DNA of 64,000 nt from assembly GCF_015277775.1 (NCBI RefSeq), contig NZ_CP063849.1, forward strand, positions 2,046,001-2,110,000, in the 5' to 3' direction. How positions within the stretch are numbered: position 1 is the stretch's first letter; each line of letters begins with the position of its first letter. The DNA is from Paludibaculum fermentans (GTDB lineage: Bacteria; Acidobacteriota; Terriglobia; Bryobacterales; Bryobacteraceae). Both the position numbers and the translations under genes were made by a program. Below the pieces are notes generated by a model, which saw nothing but the letters and a program-made list of their open reading frames with translations, did not search any database and was not told the DNA's origin. Below, piece by piece: positions 1 to 9,887 of the stretch.

Positions 1-654
1 CGTGGCCAGGATCTGGATGAGCGCCGTGGAGTACATCCCCCAGCAGAACAGCGGCATCTCGAACCAACCCATGCCGGGCGCGCGCAGCTTGTGGATCGTG
101 GCGATGAAGTTGACGCCCGTGAAGATCGAACTGAAGCCCAGCACGAACGCGGCCAGGACCATCAGGGTGACGCCGCCGCCAGTGGTACTGGAGTAGGGCG
201 TGTAGAAGGTCCAACCGGTGTCGACGCCGCCCAGCGCGAGGGTCGTCACAGCCATCAGGGCGCCGGTCCAATAAACGTAGAGGCTAGCCAGGTTGAGTTT
301 CGGGAACGCGACGTCCTTGGCGCCCAGCAGCAGGGGCAGCGCAAAGTTGCCCAGAGCCGCGGGGATCGCCGGAATGATCACCAGGAACACCATGATGGCG
401 CCGTGCAGGGTGAACACCCGGTTGTACATCTCAGCCGTCATGATGGTCTGCTTGGGCGTCAGAAGCTCAATGCGAACCAGCAGTGCGAAGATACCGCCGA
501 CCAGAAAGAAGAAGAAGACGGACCACATGTACATCAGGCCGATGCGCTTGTGGTCGACAGTCGTCAGCCAACTGGCCAACCCTTTCGGGTCATCCAAATA
601 GTCGCCGTGGTGAGCGGCGTGACCGTTGCCGTGGGTCGTTAAAGTATCTGCCAT
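1..654 (-). CDS. ctaD: Cytochrome c oxidase subunit I, N-terminal part (runs off window)
   Basis: Catalytic subunit of a heme-copper oxidase in the cytoplasmic membrane, which reduces O2 and pumps protons. Only the first 218 codons are present; the 3' end lies outside the window. After a His/Gly-rich start the reading frame contains [14 protein letters not shown], typical of the first helix region of A-type subunit I. It then has several hydrophobic helices, including [15 protein letters not shown], whose His is the expected low-spin heme a ligand. The ATG follows a GGAGCAA ribosome site and lies 13 bases after the ctaC stop, so the two are co-transcribed. The CuB ligands cannot be checked because they are outside the window. 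Confidence 0.95.
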   Translation of the reverse strand, partial: MADTLTTHGNGHAAHHGDYLDDPKGLASWLTTVDHKRIGLMYMWSVFFFFLVGGIFALLVRIELLTPKQTIMTAEMYNRVFTLHGAIMVFLVIIPAIPAALGNFALPLLLGAKDVAFPKLNLASLYVYWTGALMAVTTLALGGVDTGWTFYTPYSSTTGGGVTLMVLAAFVLGFSSIFTGVNFIATIHKLRAPGMGWFEMPLFCWGMYSTALIQILAT

Positions 655-667
655 TCCGTTGCTCCTG

Positions 668-1609
668 TTACTTCACCGACTTGATGAACTCGATCACGCC
701 CAGGATTTCGCGCTCGCGCAGGAGACCCTGGAACGTCGGCATGATCGGCTCGAAGCCCTGTACCACCACAGCCTGAGGCTGCAGCACAGACTGGCGGATG
801 TAGTTGGCATCAACCGTATAAGGCTTGCCGTCCGCACCCTTGCCCGTTTCGCCCCAGATTCCCTTCCAGGAGGGGCCCTGGCCGCGGGTGCCGTCCAGAG
901 AGTGGCACGTCGCGCAGCCCTTGTTTTCGTAGACCAGCTTGCCGAGATCCTTCAACGGCATCTTGCGAACCTGTTCGTCGCCTTCGCGCAGGAACGTCTC
1001 GTACTGCTCGGGGGTGTCGACGAAGATGCGGGCCAGCATGTCGCTATGGCCCTTGCCGCAGTATTCAGCGCAGAACACCTGCTGGACGCCCGGCTCAGTC
1101 GGGGTGAACCAGAGTTCCGTATAACGGCCCGGGATCACGTCGCGCTTCAGCCGGAAGCTGGGCACAAAGAAGCTGTGAATCACGTCTTCGGAGTGCATCA
1201 CGAGCTTCACGGGCTTGTTCAGCGGCACGTGGAGATCGTTCAGTGTACGAGTACCGTCCGGATACTCGAACTGCCATACCCACTTCTTGGCGGTGACGAC
1301 AATCTCCATGGAGTCGTTCGGCGGAACCCAGGCTTTGACATAGCCTTTGAAGCCCCAGAAGAAGATGCCCATCACGACGAACAGCGGGATGATGCTCCAG
1401 ATGAGCTCCATCTTCGTGTTGTGCGTGATGTGCGGCGTCACCTCCTTCGCTGAGCGCCGCCGCCATTTCCGTACGGCGTACAGGATCAACGCTCCGTTGA
1501 AGAAGAAGAAGAATATGGTGAGGTAGACGATGAACATATAGAGTCCATCGACGTCACCGGCATGTGTGGCCGCCGCTTTGGGCAGCATCCAGTTCTGGAA
1601 CCAATTCAT
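668..1609 (-). CDS. ctaC: Cytochrome c oxidase subunit II with fused cytochrome c domain (caa3 type)
   Basis: Accepts electrons from complex III or cytochrome c and passes them to subunit I. Two N-terminal helices (about residues 22-45 and 62-82) are followed by the periplasmic cupredoxin domain. The CuA motif [12 protein letters not shown] lies near residue 180. A C-terminal cytochrome c domain carries CATCH near residue 231, which makes this the caa3-type arrangement. The length of 313 residues suits a subunit II plus one heme domain. The start codon overlaps the stop of the upstream SCO gene (ATGA), consistent with translational coupling. Confidence 0.96.
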   Translation of the reverse strand: MNWFQNWMLPKAAATHAGDVDGLYMFIVYLTIFFFFFNGALILYAVRKWRRRSAKEVTPHITHNTKMELIWSIIPLFVVMGIFFWGFKGYVKAWVPPNDSMEIVVTAKKWVWQFEYPDGTRTLNDLHVPLNKPVKLVMHSEDVIHSFFVPSFRLKRDVIPGRYTELWFTPTEPGVQQVFCAEYCGKGHSDMLARIFVDTPEQYETFLREGDEQVRKMPLKDLGKLVYENKGCATCHSLDGTRGQGPSWKGIWGETGKGADGKPYTVDANYIRQSVLQPQAVVVQGFEPIMPTFQGLLREREILGVIEFIKSVK

Positions 1610-2502
1610 TTCGCAGTCACCATAGGAGGGTGGTTGAATCCAACCCGGCGTTCACGTCGCCACAATCGAAACAGGACAAAACCGAAGATCAACAGCGCCA
1701 GCGCGCCACCGCCGCGCATGAAGTTGCGCGCGAACAGGACGTAGCCGCGGGAGGCTGGATCGTAGTGGAAGCAGTAGAGCAGAATACGGTCGCTGACGCC
1801 GAACTTCTCGCTCGCGGCTTCCGTCAGCGCCATCTGAATGTCGAACGGCTTGAAGTTGACGCCGTAGAGGTAGCGGCTGATCATGCCCTCCGGTGAGAGC
1901 ACGAAGATGGCCGCCGCGTGAGCGTACTGGCCGGTGGCCGGATCCCGGCGGTAGCCGAAACCGATCTGCTTGGCCAGCTTGGCCACGTTCTCCTGATGGT
2001 CCACCAGGAAGTGCCAGCCGGAGGTCTCACGCTCGTAGGAGTTGAGGTACGACGCCTTCTTACTGCGGGCCAGGCCGAAGTTCTCAGTGGGATCAATGGA
2101 GATGGTCACCACTTCGAACTCGTTGCCGATGGTCCACTTCAGCTTGCGGAAAGCCTGCGTCTGGCCGTTCATGACCAGGTTGCAGAGCATCGGGCAGGAG
2201 TAGTAGACAAGGTTCAGGACGACCGGCTTACCTTTGCTGAAGTATTCCTTCAGCGCGTGTGGATAGCCGTCTTCCCCGATGAACTGAAGGTTGAGATCGA
2301 TCTTCTGACCCAGGTGTTCGACGACATCAACGCCCGTCAGTTCCCGCGGCGTCTTCTCGTCTTCAGACTGGGCCAGCAAACCGGAAGCACCCGACATCAA
2401 CAGCACGGCGGCAGGCACAACGGCCAGGCGGCGAAGACGCGTGAGCGCCTGCGCGCCGGGGCGCTGCATCCTTTCGGTTTGTGCTGTCTTCAGAGTGAGC
2501 AT
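1606..2502 (-). CDS. SCO1/SenC-family copper chaperone for oxidase assembly
   Basis: Thioredoxin-like protein expected to deliver copper to the CuA site of subunit II. An N-terminal hydrophobic segment ending at LLAQ looks like a signal peptide or anchor. The copper-binding motif YYSCPMLCNL (CxxxC) is near residue 102, and the distal His is probably in GQYAHAAAIFVL. Unusually there is also a C-terminal helix (ALALLIFGFVLFRLW), so the protein may be anchored at that end. I chose the ATG at 2502 because longer versions would overlap the upstream gene; it lies 10 bases after that gene's stop. The position directly before ctaC and ctaD fits the assembly role. Confidence 0.88.
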   Translation of the reverse strand: MLTLKTAQTERMQRPGAQALTRLRRLAVVPAAVLLMSGASGLLAQSEDEKTPRELTGVDVVEHLGQKIDLNLQFIGEDGYPHALKEYFSKGKPVVLNLVYYSCPMLCNLVMNGQTQAFRKLKWTIGNEFEVVTISIDPTENFGLARSKKASYLNSYERETSGWHFLVDHQENVAKLAKQIGFGYRRDPATGQYAHAAAIFVLSPEGMISRYLYGVNFKPFDIQMALTEAASEKFGVSDRILLYCFHYDPASRGYVLFARNFMRGGGALALLIFGFVLFRLWRRERRVGFNHPPMVTAK

Positions 2503-2512
2503 GAAAGAGTCC

Positions 2513-3052
2513 CTAATGGGCCGCCTTATGTTCCGTGGCGGCCGGCTTGGCGGGCGTGGTTGCGGGCGCCGCCGGGGCAGCGCCTGCGGGAGCGGTTCCG
2601 GCCGGTGCGGCGCCGGGTGCGGGAGCATTGGCTCCGCCGGCAGCGCCACCGGGCAGTTCATCCTTCACGGCGTACGACTTGGTGTTGTAGTTCACCTTGC
2701 CTTCGCCGAATTCCGTGGCAACGATGTCCATCGCGCGATCGATCGGGATCCGAACAATCCCCTTCTCTTTATCGATGTACGAATAGCGATGAAGTTGCTC
2801 TTCTTCCCGATCGTGAATCGCCTGCAGTTCCTTGCTGGCGACGCCGGTGTACTGGTCGTACTCCACGCGCTCGTAGGCGACCGTGTAGAGCCAGTAGACG
2901 CCGATGATCATGGCAATGAACAGGCCCATGACGGCCATCGAAACGATGGCGATGAGGCCGGCCTTTGCGTCGCGGCGGTCGTAGTCGACACCCTCGACCA
3001 TGATGGCCGTCTCGGGCATTGTCGGATCGTGTTCCTGATTCGGATCAAGCAT
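2513..3052 (-). CDS. Single-helix membrane protein of the complex III-caa3 operon, function unknown
   Basis: A 179-residue protein I cannot assign to a named family. It has an N-terminal cytoplasmic stretch, one transmembrane helix at about residues 30-55 (AGLIAIVSMAVMGLFIAMII), then a soluble segment containing the phrase IPIDRAMDIVATEFGEGKV. The last 45 or so residues are a low-complexity Ala/Pro tail ending in EHKAAH. It sits between actF (20 bases upstream) and the SCO gene (10 bases downstream). It is therefore probably an accessory subunit or assembly factor of complex III or the oxidase. That role is inferred from position only. Confidence 0.8.
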   Translation of the reverse strand: MLDPNQEHDPTMPETAIMVEGVDYDRRDAKAGLIAIVSMAVMGLFIAMIIGVYWLYTVAYERVEYDQYTGVASKELQAIHDREEEQLHRYSYIDKEKGIVRIPIDRAMDIVATEFGEGKVNYNTKSYAVKDELPGGAAGGANAPAPGAAPAGTAPAGAAPAAPATTPAKPAATEHKAAH

Positions 3053-3072
3053 CTTCGATACTCCAGGGGCCC

Positions 3073-4275
3073 TTAGACGTTATGGAACGCAAGACACTGG
3101 TCGAGCCGTGGATCGCCCACCGGCACCAGCGGTTTCTTACGCAGTCCGGACCAGAACATCAGGCCAAATACACTACCCACGGCCAGGAAGGCCACGGGAT
3201 CCATCCAGCTCACCTGCGGACCCTTGCCGTGCAGCACCGGCATCACCTGCCAGTAGATGTCGAAGTAATGCATCAGCATCAGGTAACCGGCGAAGAAACC
3301 CAGCACCTTCAGGTTCCGCTTGCTGGCGCGGGGCATCAGCGCGAAGAACGGGATGAAGAAGTGGCAGAAGATCAAAAACGGCCGCCAGTTATACCATCCG
3401 CCCGCCAGGCGCCGCTGGAACCAGGCAACCTCTTCGGGCAGGTTGCTGTACCAGATCAGCATGTACTGCGAGAAGGTCACATACGCCCAGAAGACAGTCA
3501 GCGCGAAGAGCCACTTGCCCAGATCGTGGTAGTGCTCGTCCTTCACCGAATTCTCGAGGTAGCCGGCCGACCGCAGTCCAAGGCAGATGAGGATCAGCGC
3601 GGCCATGAAGGCCAGGGCGCCGCCGGCCAGGAAGTACACGCCGAACATGGTGGAGTACCAGTGCGGGTCCAGCGACATCACCCAGTCGTAGGCAGCCAGC
3701 GAAGCGGTGAGGAACAGCATCAGCAGGCCCGGTGCGCTCCAGCGTTCGGCGGCCTGGGTGTGCTTGAGTGAGCCGTTGTCATCCTGAGCCCGTGAGATCG
3801 AGTAGAGGCGCCAGGAGAAGAGAGTCCACAGGCCCAGAACGATGAAGCTGCGGATGATGAACCACTGGTCGTTCAGGAAGCCCAGCTTCTTGGAGAGGGT
3901 GGGATCCTTGGCGGCCGCGGCATGCGTCCACTCATACATATAGTGCGTGCCGAAGATCACCGGCAGCACCAGGATGAGGGCCACAGGGATGGTAAACATG
4001 ATGTTTTCCATCAGGCGGCGCACCGTCACGCTCCAGGCGGAGCCGGTGAGGTGCTGCACCATCACATAGAACATTGCGCCCAGGGCAATGGACACGAAAT
4101 AGGCGAAAGCGACGAGATAAGAGAAGTGGAACTGTTCGCGATTCGTCGCAAATCCGGCGGCCAGAGCCAGCCAGCTTACCAGCGCCACGAATACCAGCGA
4201 GTTGCGGACTTTGGTCCACGTCTCGGGCGCCAGGAAGTAGTTGTCGGTGACTTGTTGATGATCGTGATGCGCCAT
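3073..4275 (-). CDS. actF: Alternative complex III subunit ActF (NrfD-like membrane protein)
   Basis: Polytopic membrane subunit of alternative complex III (quinol:cytochrome c oxidoreductase), paralogous to ActC. The 400 residues contain about ten hydrophobic helices separated by short loops, the usual size for this subunit. It begins MAHHDHQQVTDNYFLAPETW. The ATG at 4275 is preferred over upstream in-frame starts because those overlap actE, whose stop is 8 bases away. In the family this subunit, together with ActC, forms the membrane core and may help couple quinol oxidation to proton movement. Confidence 0.92.
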   Translation of the reverse strand: MAHHDHQQVTDNYFLAPETWTKVRNSLVFVALVSWLALAAGFATNREQFHFSYLVAFAYFVSIALGAMFYVMVQHLTGSAWSVTVRRLMENIMFTIPVALILVLPVIFGTHYMYEWTHAAAAKDPTLSKKLGFLNDQWFIIRSFIVLGLWTLFSWRLYSISRAQDDNGSLKHTQAAERWSAPGLLMLFLTASLAAYDWVMSLDPHWYSTMFGVYFLAGGALAFMAALILICLGLRSAGYLENSVKDEHYHDLGKWLFALTVFWAYVTFSQYMLIWYSNLPEEVAWFQRRLAGGWYNWRPFLIFCHFFIPFFALMPRASKRNLKVLGFFAGYLMLMHYFDIYWQVMPVLHGKGPQVSWMDPVAFLAVGSVFGLMFWSGLRKKPLVPVGDPRLDQCLAFHNV

Positions 4276-4283
4276 GGGTCTGC

Positions 4284-4901
4284 TTACCTCACCTTGGCCT
4301 GGGAGTCGGCCGGAACATCGGCCATGCTGCCGCGCCACGAGCGTTGCAGCGCCCGGACGTAGGCGACGATGGCCCAGCGGTCTTTCTCGGAAACCTGGAA
4401 GCGATAGCCCGGCATGGACCGGCGGCCGTTCGAGATGACGTGATAGATCTCTCCGTCCACCATGCCGACGATCCGCTCGTCGTGGATGTTGCCGGGGACC
4501 CAGGTCGCCTTGCTCGGAACAATGCCGCGGCCGGAGCCGGTGCGGTCATGGCAGGGCGCGCAATAGGTATTGAACTTCACCTGGCCGTGGAGCAGCGTTT
4601 CCTTAGTCAAGGGCAGCGGGTTCTTCGCGACATACGTATTGTCACCGGCGACGCCCGTCGCCAGCGTCTCGTCGGCGCGGTACATCTCCTGCGAGAGCGT
4701 GCCCGCCACCGGACGGCGGCTGGTGCGGCCATCGGCGAAGAAATCCGAGTGCATCTGGGGCTTGTACTTGTCCTGCCGCTTCATGTCCGGGAAGACCCAG
4801 ATGGGAGGCTGGCGGGAAGGAAAGTTGGAGCAGGCGCCCAGCAGTGAACTGGCTGCGACAACCAGCAGCATTTGCGCGATGCGTCGAGAATCCATGGGCA
4901 T
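4284..4901 (-). CDS. actE: Alternative complex III monoheme cytochrome c lipoprotein ActE
   Basis: Peripheral electron-transfer subunit on the periplasmic side. The N-terminus is a lipoprotein signal with lipobox LLGAC around residue 22. A single c-type heme site, CAPCH, lies near residue 114, followed by ISNGRRSMPGYRFQVSEKDRW, which probably contains the distal Met. The chosen ATG overlaps the actD stop (TGATG), consistent with translational coupling; an ATG two codons later is an alternative start. Its 205 residues are normal for ActE. Confidence 0.92.
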   Translation of the reverse strand: MPMDSRRIAQMLLVVAASSLLGACSNFPSRQPPIWVFPDMKRQDKYKPQMHSDFFADGRTSRRPVAGTLSQEMYRADETLATGVAGDNTYVAKNPLPLTKETLLHGQVKFNTYCAPCHDRTGSGRGIVPSKATWVPGNIHDERIVGMVDGEIYHVISNGRRSMPGYRFQVSEKDRWAIVAYVRALQRSWRGSMADVPADSQAKVR

Positions 4902-5488
4902 CAGGCCTCCACCAGTTCCGTGTGGCGGCTGCCGCACGAATCCAGGAAGGTCTTGACCTCCTCGGCGATAAACTTGGGATCTTCTACTTCCACGGCCAGC
5001 AGGAACCGGTCGTTGCTGGCGCCTTCGGCCTTGGAGTAGTTAAAGAAAGCGTGATAGTAAGTGGGCAGCCGGTTCAGGTGGAGCATCCCGAACACCGCGC
5101 CGAACGCGCTGAGCAGCACGCTCAGCTCGAACATGATCGGCACCGAAGGCTCCAGCGCGAACAGCGGCTTGCCTGCAACTGAAAGCGGATAGTCCACCGC
5201 GCCGGTCCACCACTGCAGCAGGACCGCCGAAACGAGACCTGTCAGGCCGCAGCACATCACGATCTTGCCCAGCGGCGAGCGGGGCGCGCCCAGCGCCTCG
5301 TCGATGCCGTGAATCGGGAACGGGGTGTAGGCTTCCATCTTGGAGAAACCCGCCGCGCGCGCCGTACGCACGGCCCGCAGCAGATCCTCCGGCGTGTCGA
5401 AGTTGGCGACCACACCGTAGTGCTTCACCTTCTTCGATTCACTCTCGAAGCCGGGCAGATTGAGCCGGGCGAGAAGATTGGTGGCCAT
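4901..5488 (-). CDS. actD: Alternative complex III subunit ActD (DUF3341)
   Basis: Small membrane subunit of the complex. The N-terminal region HYGVVANFDTPEDLLRAVR and the motif MEAYTPFPIHGIDEALG are characteristic of DUF3341/ActD. Two transmembrane helices follow (around residues 75-95 and 115-140), then a soluble tail. The start at 5488 was chosen because its A is shared with the actC stop (TAATG); longer reading frames would run into actC. The length is 195 residues. Confidence 0.93.
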   Translation of the reverse strand: MATNLLARLNLPGFESESKKVKHYGVVANFDTPEDLLRAVRTARAAGFSKMEAYTPFPIHGIDEALGAPRSPLGKIVMCCGLTGLVSAVLLQWWTGAVDYPLSVAGKPLFALEPSVPIMFELSVLLSAFGAVFGMLHLNRLPTYYHAFFNYSKAEGASNDRFLLAVEVEDPKFIAEEVKTFLDSCGSRHTELVEA

Positions 5489-6897
5489 TAGTGCGCGCCT
5501 CCCTTCCCGGCCGTGGCCGGTTGGGTGTTGATCTGGTGATGAAGCACGCCCTTCACTTCGCTGATGGCGATGGCAGGCAGGAAGCGGAGGAACAGCAGGA
5601 ACAGGGTCAGGAACAGGCCGAAGGTGCCGGCGAAAGTCCCGATGTCCACCCACGTGGGTCGGAAGTAGCCCCAGCTCGAGGGCAGAAAGTCACGGTGCAG
5701 CGAGGTGGCGATGATCACGAAGCGTTCAAACCACATGCCGATGTTGATGAAGATGCACAACACGAACATCACCGGAACCGACGTGCGCAGCTTCTTGAAC
5801 CAGAAGAACTGCGGCGCGATCACGTTGCAGCTGATCATCGTCCAGTACGCCCAGCCGTAAGGACCGAAGGCGCGGTTCATGAAGATGAAGCGCTCATACT
5901 GGTTGGCGCTGTACCAGGCGATGAAGAACTCGGTGGCGTAGGCGAAACCCACGATCGTGCCGGTGGCCAGGATGACCTTGCACATGTTCTCGAGGTGCTT
6001 GATGGTGATGAGATTCTCCAGGCCGTAGATGTAGCGGGCCAGGGTCATCAGCGTGATCACCATCGCGAAGCCGGAGAACACGGCGCCGGCGACGAAGTAA
6101 GGCGGGAAGATCGTTGTGTGCCAGCCGGGCAGCACCGAGGTCGCGAAGTCGAAAGACACGATGGAGTGCACTGAGAGCACCAGCGGCGTCGACAGGCCGG
6201 CCAGGATCAGGTAGGCCAGTTCATAGTGGCGCCACTGTGAAGCGGAGCCGCGCCAGCCCAGGCTGAGAATCCCGAAGATCGTCTTGCGTACCGGGTTTTG
6301 CGCACGATCGCGTAGCGTGGCCAGATCGGGAATCAGCCCGACGAACCAGAACAGCGCGGACACCGTCGCGTAGGTCGAAACCGCGAATACGTCCCACATC
6401 AGCGGGCTGCGGAAGTTCTGCCACATGTGCAGGAGCTCATTGGGCGCCGGCAGCAGCCAATAGAATGCTCGCCACGGACGGCCAGTGTGGAAGAGAGGAT
6501 AGATGCCGGCGCAGGCCACGGCGAAGAGCGTCATCGCTTCGGCGGCGCGGTTGATGGAGGTCCGCCACTTCTGGCGGAACAGGAACAGGATGGCCGAAAT
6601 CAGCGTACCGGCGTGGCCGATACCGATCCACCACACGAAGTTCGTGATGTCCCAGCCCCAGCCGACGGGTACGTTGTTGCCCCATACGCCGATGCCGGTG
6701 AAGGCAAGGTAAGTCAGGCAGACGCCCAGAAGGCCCAACAGCGGCAGGGCCACGCCGAAGAACACCCAGTACCACTGCTTGGGGGGCGCGGTCTCCGTAA
6801 TGACGCTGATCTGCTGATTGACTTCCGCGTAGGTGGCGCCGCTGGTGATCAGCGGCGGATTCAGTTCCATTCTCGGGTCGAGTGCGAGGTCGGCCAT
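5488..6897 (-). CDS. actC: Alternative complex III NrfD-like subunit ActC
   Basis: Polysulfide reductase NrfD-family membrane protein and likely quinol-binding core of the complex. The 469 residues show about ten transmembrane helices. After a polar 40-residue N-terminus the first helix begins near [25 protein letters not shown]-type landmarks of the family are replaced here by [14 protein letters not shown] and [18 protein letters not shown]. It starts 3 bases after the actB stop and overlaps actD by one base. Confidence 0.95.
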   Translation of the reverse strand: MADLALDPRMELNPPLITSGATYAEVNQQISVITETAPPKQWYWVFFGVALPLLGLLGVCLTYLAFTGIGVWGNNVPVGWGWDITNFVWWIGIGHAGTLISAILFLFRQKWRTSINRAAEAMTLFAVACAGIYPLFHTGRPWRAFYWLLPAPNELLHMWQNFRSPLMWDVFAVSTYATVSALFWFVGLIPDLATLRDRAQNPVRKTIFGILSLGWRGSASQWRHYELAYLILAGLSTPLVLSVHSIVSFDFATSVLPGWHTTIFPPYFVAGAVFSGFAMVITLMTLARYIYGLENLITIKHLENMCKVILATGTIVGFAYATEFFIAWYSANQYERFIFMNRAFGPYGWAYWTMISCNVIAPQFFWFKKLRTSVPVMFVLCIFINIGMWFERFVIIATSLHRDFLPSSWGYFRPTWVDIGTFAGTFGLFLTLFLLFLRFLPAIAISEVKGVLHHQINTQPATAGKGGAH

Positions 6898-6900
6898 GAG

Positions 6901-9870
6901 TTATGCCAGCTCCGGATTGGGATTGCGCATCTTCGCCAGGTAGGTGGTGCGCGGCTTGGTGTTCAATTCTTCGATCACGATGTAGTTGCGCGGCTGCTTC
7001 TTCGCCTTGGCCACGCGGCTCTCGGGATCGTTGATGTTGCCGAATACGATTGCATCGGCCGGACACACCTGCTGGCAGGCGGTCAATACTTCCAGATCCT
7101 TGATCTGGCGGCGATTCTCGGTCTGTGACTGGATGCGGGCGCCTTCAATGCGCTGCACGCAGTAGTTGCACTTCTCCATGATGCCGCGCATGCGGACGGT
7201 GACATTCGGATTGAACACCATCTTGCGCGACTCAGGCACGTCTTTGTTCCAGTTGAGGAAGTTGAACCGGCGCACCTTGTAGGGGCAGTTGTTCGAGCAG
7301 TAGCGCGTGCCGACGCACCGGTTATAGGCCATCTCGTTGATGCCTTCCGGACTGTGCACCGTCGCCGCCACCGGGCAAACCGACTCGCAGGGAGCCTTCT
7401 CGCACTGCTGGCAGGCCATCGGCTGCATCACGGCCTGCGCATCTTCCATGCTGCCCGTGAAGTAGCGATCCATGCGGATCCAGTGCATTTCACGGCCGCG
7501 GTTGATCTGATCCTTACCCACCACCGGGATGTTGTTTTCCGCCACGCAAGCCACCAGGCAGGCGTTGCAGCCCGTGCAGGCATTCAGGTCGATCGACATG
7601 CCCCACTGGTAGCCCTTCGAGTAATCCCAGCCGGCGAACATGTCCTGCACCGGCTCGCCGTGCTCTTCGTGCAGAACGCCCGGCTCCTTGGCGTACTCTT
7701 CGATGGGCAGTTCCTTCACGATGTCCGTGCGCATCAGGTGAGTGATGGGCTCTTCCAGCGTGTGGTGTTCCTGGGTCGTCACCAGTTGGTAATTCTCGCC
7801 GGCCTTGCGAGCCTGCACGGCCGCCATGTGGAAGCCGGCTAGGGTCCGCAAGCCTTCCGCTCGGTGTCCGACGTTCTGACCCACCCGCCCGCAGGACGAC
7901 CGGCCATAACCCAGCGCCACCGAGATGGAGTCATCCGCGTGGCCCGGCATGATCATCGCCGGCATCTTGATCTCTTTGCCGTTGGACGACAGCGTCAGCA
8001 GGTCGCCATTCTCGACGCCCAACTGTAGGGCCGTCTTGCCGCTGACCAACGCGGCGTTGTCCCACACGACCTTCGTCATGGGGTCCGGCGCTTCCTGCAG
8101 CCAGGCATTGTTCGCGAAGCGGCCATCGTACGGACCAGCCGAGGGGTAGAACACCACCTCGAGTCCGCTCGACGCCGGCTTGATCGCAGCCTGCACGGCC
8201 GCCAGCACTTTGCCGGCCTCCGCCTTGGCGTCCACCGGAGCCTGCTTCGTCCCCTCAATCACGCCATCGTGCAGCGCCTGGTTCCACTTCTTCGCGGCAT
8301 CGGCGCCCCACTGCGCGGTCCACGACTTCTTCACGATGTCGTAGCCCTTGCCTTCACCACCCGCAATCGCCGCCGCCAGTTCCAGCACGCTCTTGCCGCC
8401 GTACAGCGGTTCGATCAGCGGCTGCTGGATGCTTGCCGTGCCGTCCAGCGCGCGGGCATCGCCCCACGCTTCGAACGGATGCGATTCCGGCAACTGCCAT
8501 TCGGTCGAGGCCCAGGTCTCGTTCTCATCGGCGGTCAACGACACCGTGGCCGGAACCTTCTTGATCGCATCGGCAAAGGCGAGATCGGCCGGCAGGGAGT
8601 AAACCGGATTGCCGCCCAGAACGAACAGCGTCTTCACCACACCGGAGTTGATGTCGGCACTCAACTGCTTCACTGCGTCGAGCGACGAGGCCGGATCGAC
8701 CACCGGCTTCGTGTAGACCACCGTCTGGCCCGTATTCCCCAGCGCCTGGTTGATCAGGGCGACTAGCGCATGAACCGCCGCCGGCTGCCGCGGACCCGCC
8801 ACCACAATCGACTTGCCCTTCTTCGCCGCCAGATCTTTGGCCAGCGAAGCAATGAACTTCTTCGTCTTATCGGAGTCTGAACCGCCCAGCACCTTCAGCT
8901 CGGTGCCACTGATGTTCAACTCCTTCGCCAGGGCCAGAGCGAACGCGCCCGCGTCGGAAGACTTGAGCCGCAGCCGGTGATCGGCCATCGCGCCCGTGAT
9001 GCTGAAGTTGGATTCCGCCACATACAGGCGGTTGATCTCCGCCTTGGGATCTTCCACCTTGCGGCGCGACGAGTACAGCTTCGTCGGCTGCACCGTCAGG
9101 GAATCCAGGCCGAGGAAATCAAAGTCCAGTGCGAAGACCACGTCGGCCTTGTCGTACTGGTAGTGCGCTTCCAGCGGCTGGCCGAAGGCCATTTGCGCGC
9201 CCAGGCGGGACTCGTCGGTGCTCACCGAGTTGTACTCCACCCACTGCGCTTTCGGATACTTCTTGAGAATCTCGGCCTTCTGCGCCGCAACGGCAGGTGA
9301 GTTGGAACGCTCCGAGAGAATCCGCAGACCGGAGCCGTCACCCAGCCCGGCCGCCTGCTGCTTCCACCAGGCGTTGAACTGATCCCACGAAGACTTCTTG
9401 CCCTTCTGCGAGACACTCTTCACGCGGTCAGGATCGTAGACGTCCAGCACCAGCGCCTGCGTATGCGCGCTGGTCGCGCCCAGCGAGTAAGGATGCCGCG
9501 GATTGCCTTCCACCTTGATGGGGCGGCCGTCAAACGACTTCACGATGAGGCCGACCGCGGCGCCGCCCACACTCGCCACCGTGGCGTAGTGAACCGGCAC
9601 TCCGTGGACGTAGCCCTCGATGCCTTTCGACATCGGCAGGATGTGCTCCACCGGGCGGCGGCAGGCCGTCAGGCCGGCCAGGCCGAAACCAGCCGCCATC
9701 AGCTTCAGCAGTGTGCGCCGCGAGCCGCCCGAAAGCATCTCTGAGGCGCCATCCTGGAATTCACGCTCCGCCCATTCGCGGAACTGCGGAGTGTCGGCCA
9801 GTTGGTCCAGACTCCGCCAATACTTTTTGCCAGTCAGGCTGGTCGGGTTGATTTTTATGAAATCGTTCAT
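6901..9870 (-). CDS. actB: Alternative complex III iron-sulfur subunit ActB (molybdopterin-oxidoreductase-like)
   Basis: Large periplasmic electron-transfer subunit: an N-terminal region resembling molybdopterin oxidoreductases fused to a ferredoxin-like domain. A twin-arginine signal SRRTLLKLMAAGFGLAGL is near residues 47-64, consistent with folded export. In the last quarter come four Cys groups: CTGCNACLVAC (about residue 760), CQQCEKAPCESVCP (about 820), CVGTRYCSNNCP (about 855) and CNYC with a later CQQVCP (about 900 and 932). These fit one 3Fe-4S and three 4Fe-4S clusters, as in the family. The ATG at 9870 gives the usual MNDFIKINP start; it overlaps nothing and lies 17 bases after the actA stop. 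Confidence 0.96.
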   Translation of the reverse strand: MNDFIKINPTSLTGKKYWRSLDQLADTPQFREWAEREFQDGASEMLSGGSRRTLLKLMAAGFGLAGLTACRRPVEHILPMSKGIEGYVHGVPVHYATVASVGGAAVGLIVKSFDGRPIKVEGNPRHPYSLGATSAHTQALVLDVYDPDRVKSVSQKGKKSSWDQFNAWWKQQAAGLGDGSGLRILSERSNSPAVAAQKAEILKKYPKAQWVEYNSVSTDESRLGAQMAFGQPLEAHYQYDKADVVFALDFDFLGLDSLTVQPTKLYSSRRKVEDPKAEINRLYVAESNFSITGAMADHRLRLKSSDAGAFALALAKELNISGTELKVLGGSDSDKTKKFIASLAKDLAAKKGKSIVVAGPRQPAAVHALVALINQALGNTGQTVVYTKPVVDPASSLDAVKQLSADINSGVVKTLFVLGGNPVYSLPADLAFADAIKKVPATVSLTADENETWASTEWQLPESHPFEAWGDARALDGTASIQQPLIEPLYGGKSVLELAAAIAGGEGKGYDIVKKSWTAQWGADAAKKWNQALHDGVIEGTKQAPVDAKAEAGKVLAAVQAAIKPASSGLEVVFYPSAGPYDGRFANNAWLQEAPDPMTKVVWDNAALVSGKTALQLGVENGDLLTLSSNGKEIKMPAMIMPGHADDSISVALGYGRSSCGRVGQNVGHRAEGLRTLAGFHMAAVQARKAGENYQLVTTQEHHTLEEPITHLMRTDIVKELPIEEYAKEPGVLHEEHGEPVQDMFAGWDYSKGYQWGMSIDLNACTGCNACLVACVAENNIPVVGKDQINRGREMHWIRMDRYFTGSMEDAQAVMQPMACQQCEKAPCESVCPVAATVHSPEGINEMAYNRCVGTRYCSNNCPYKVRRFNFLNWNKDVPESRKMVFNPNVTVRMRGIMEKCNYCVQRIEGARIQSQTENRRQIKDLEVLTACQQVCPADAIVFGNINDPESRVAKAKKQPRNYIVIEELNTKPRTTYLAKMRNPNPELA

Positions 9871-9887
9871 CGTCTCGCACCAGCGGA

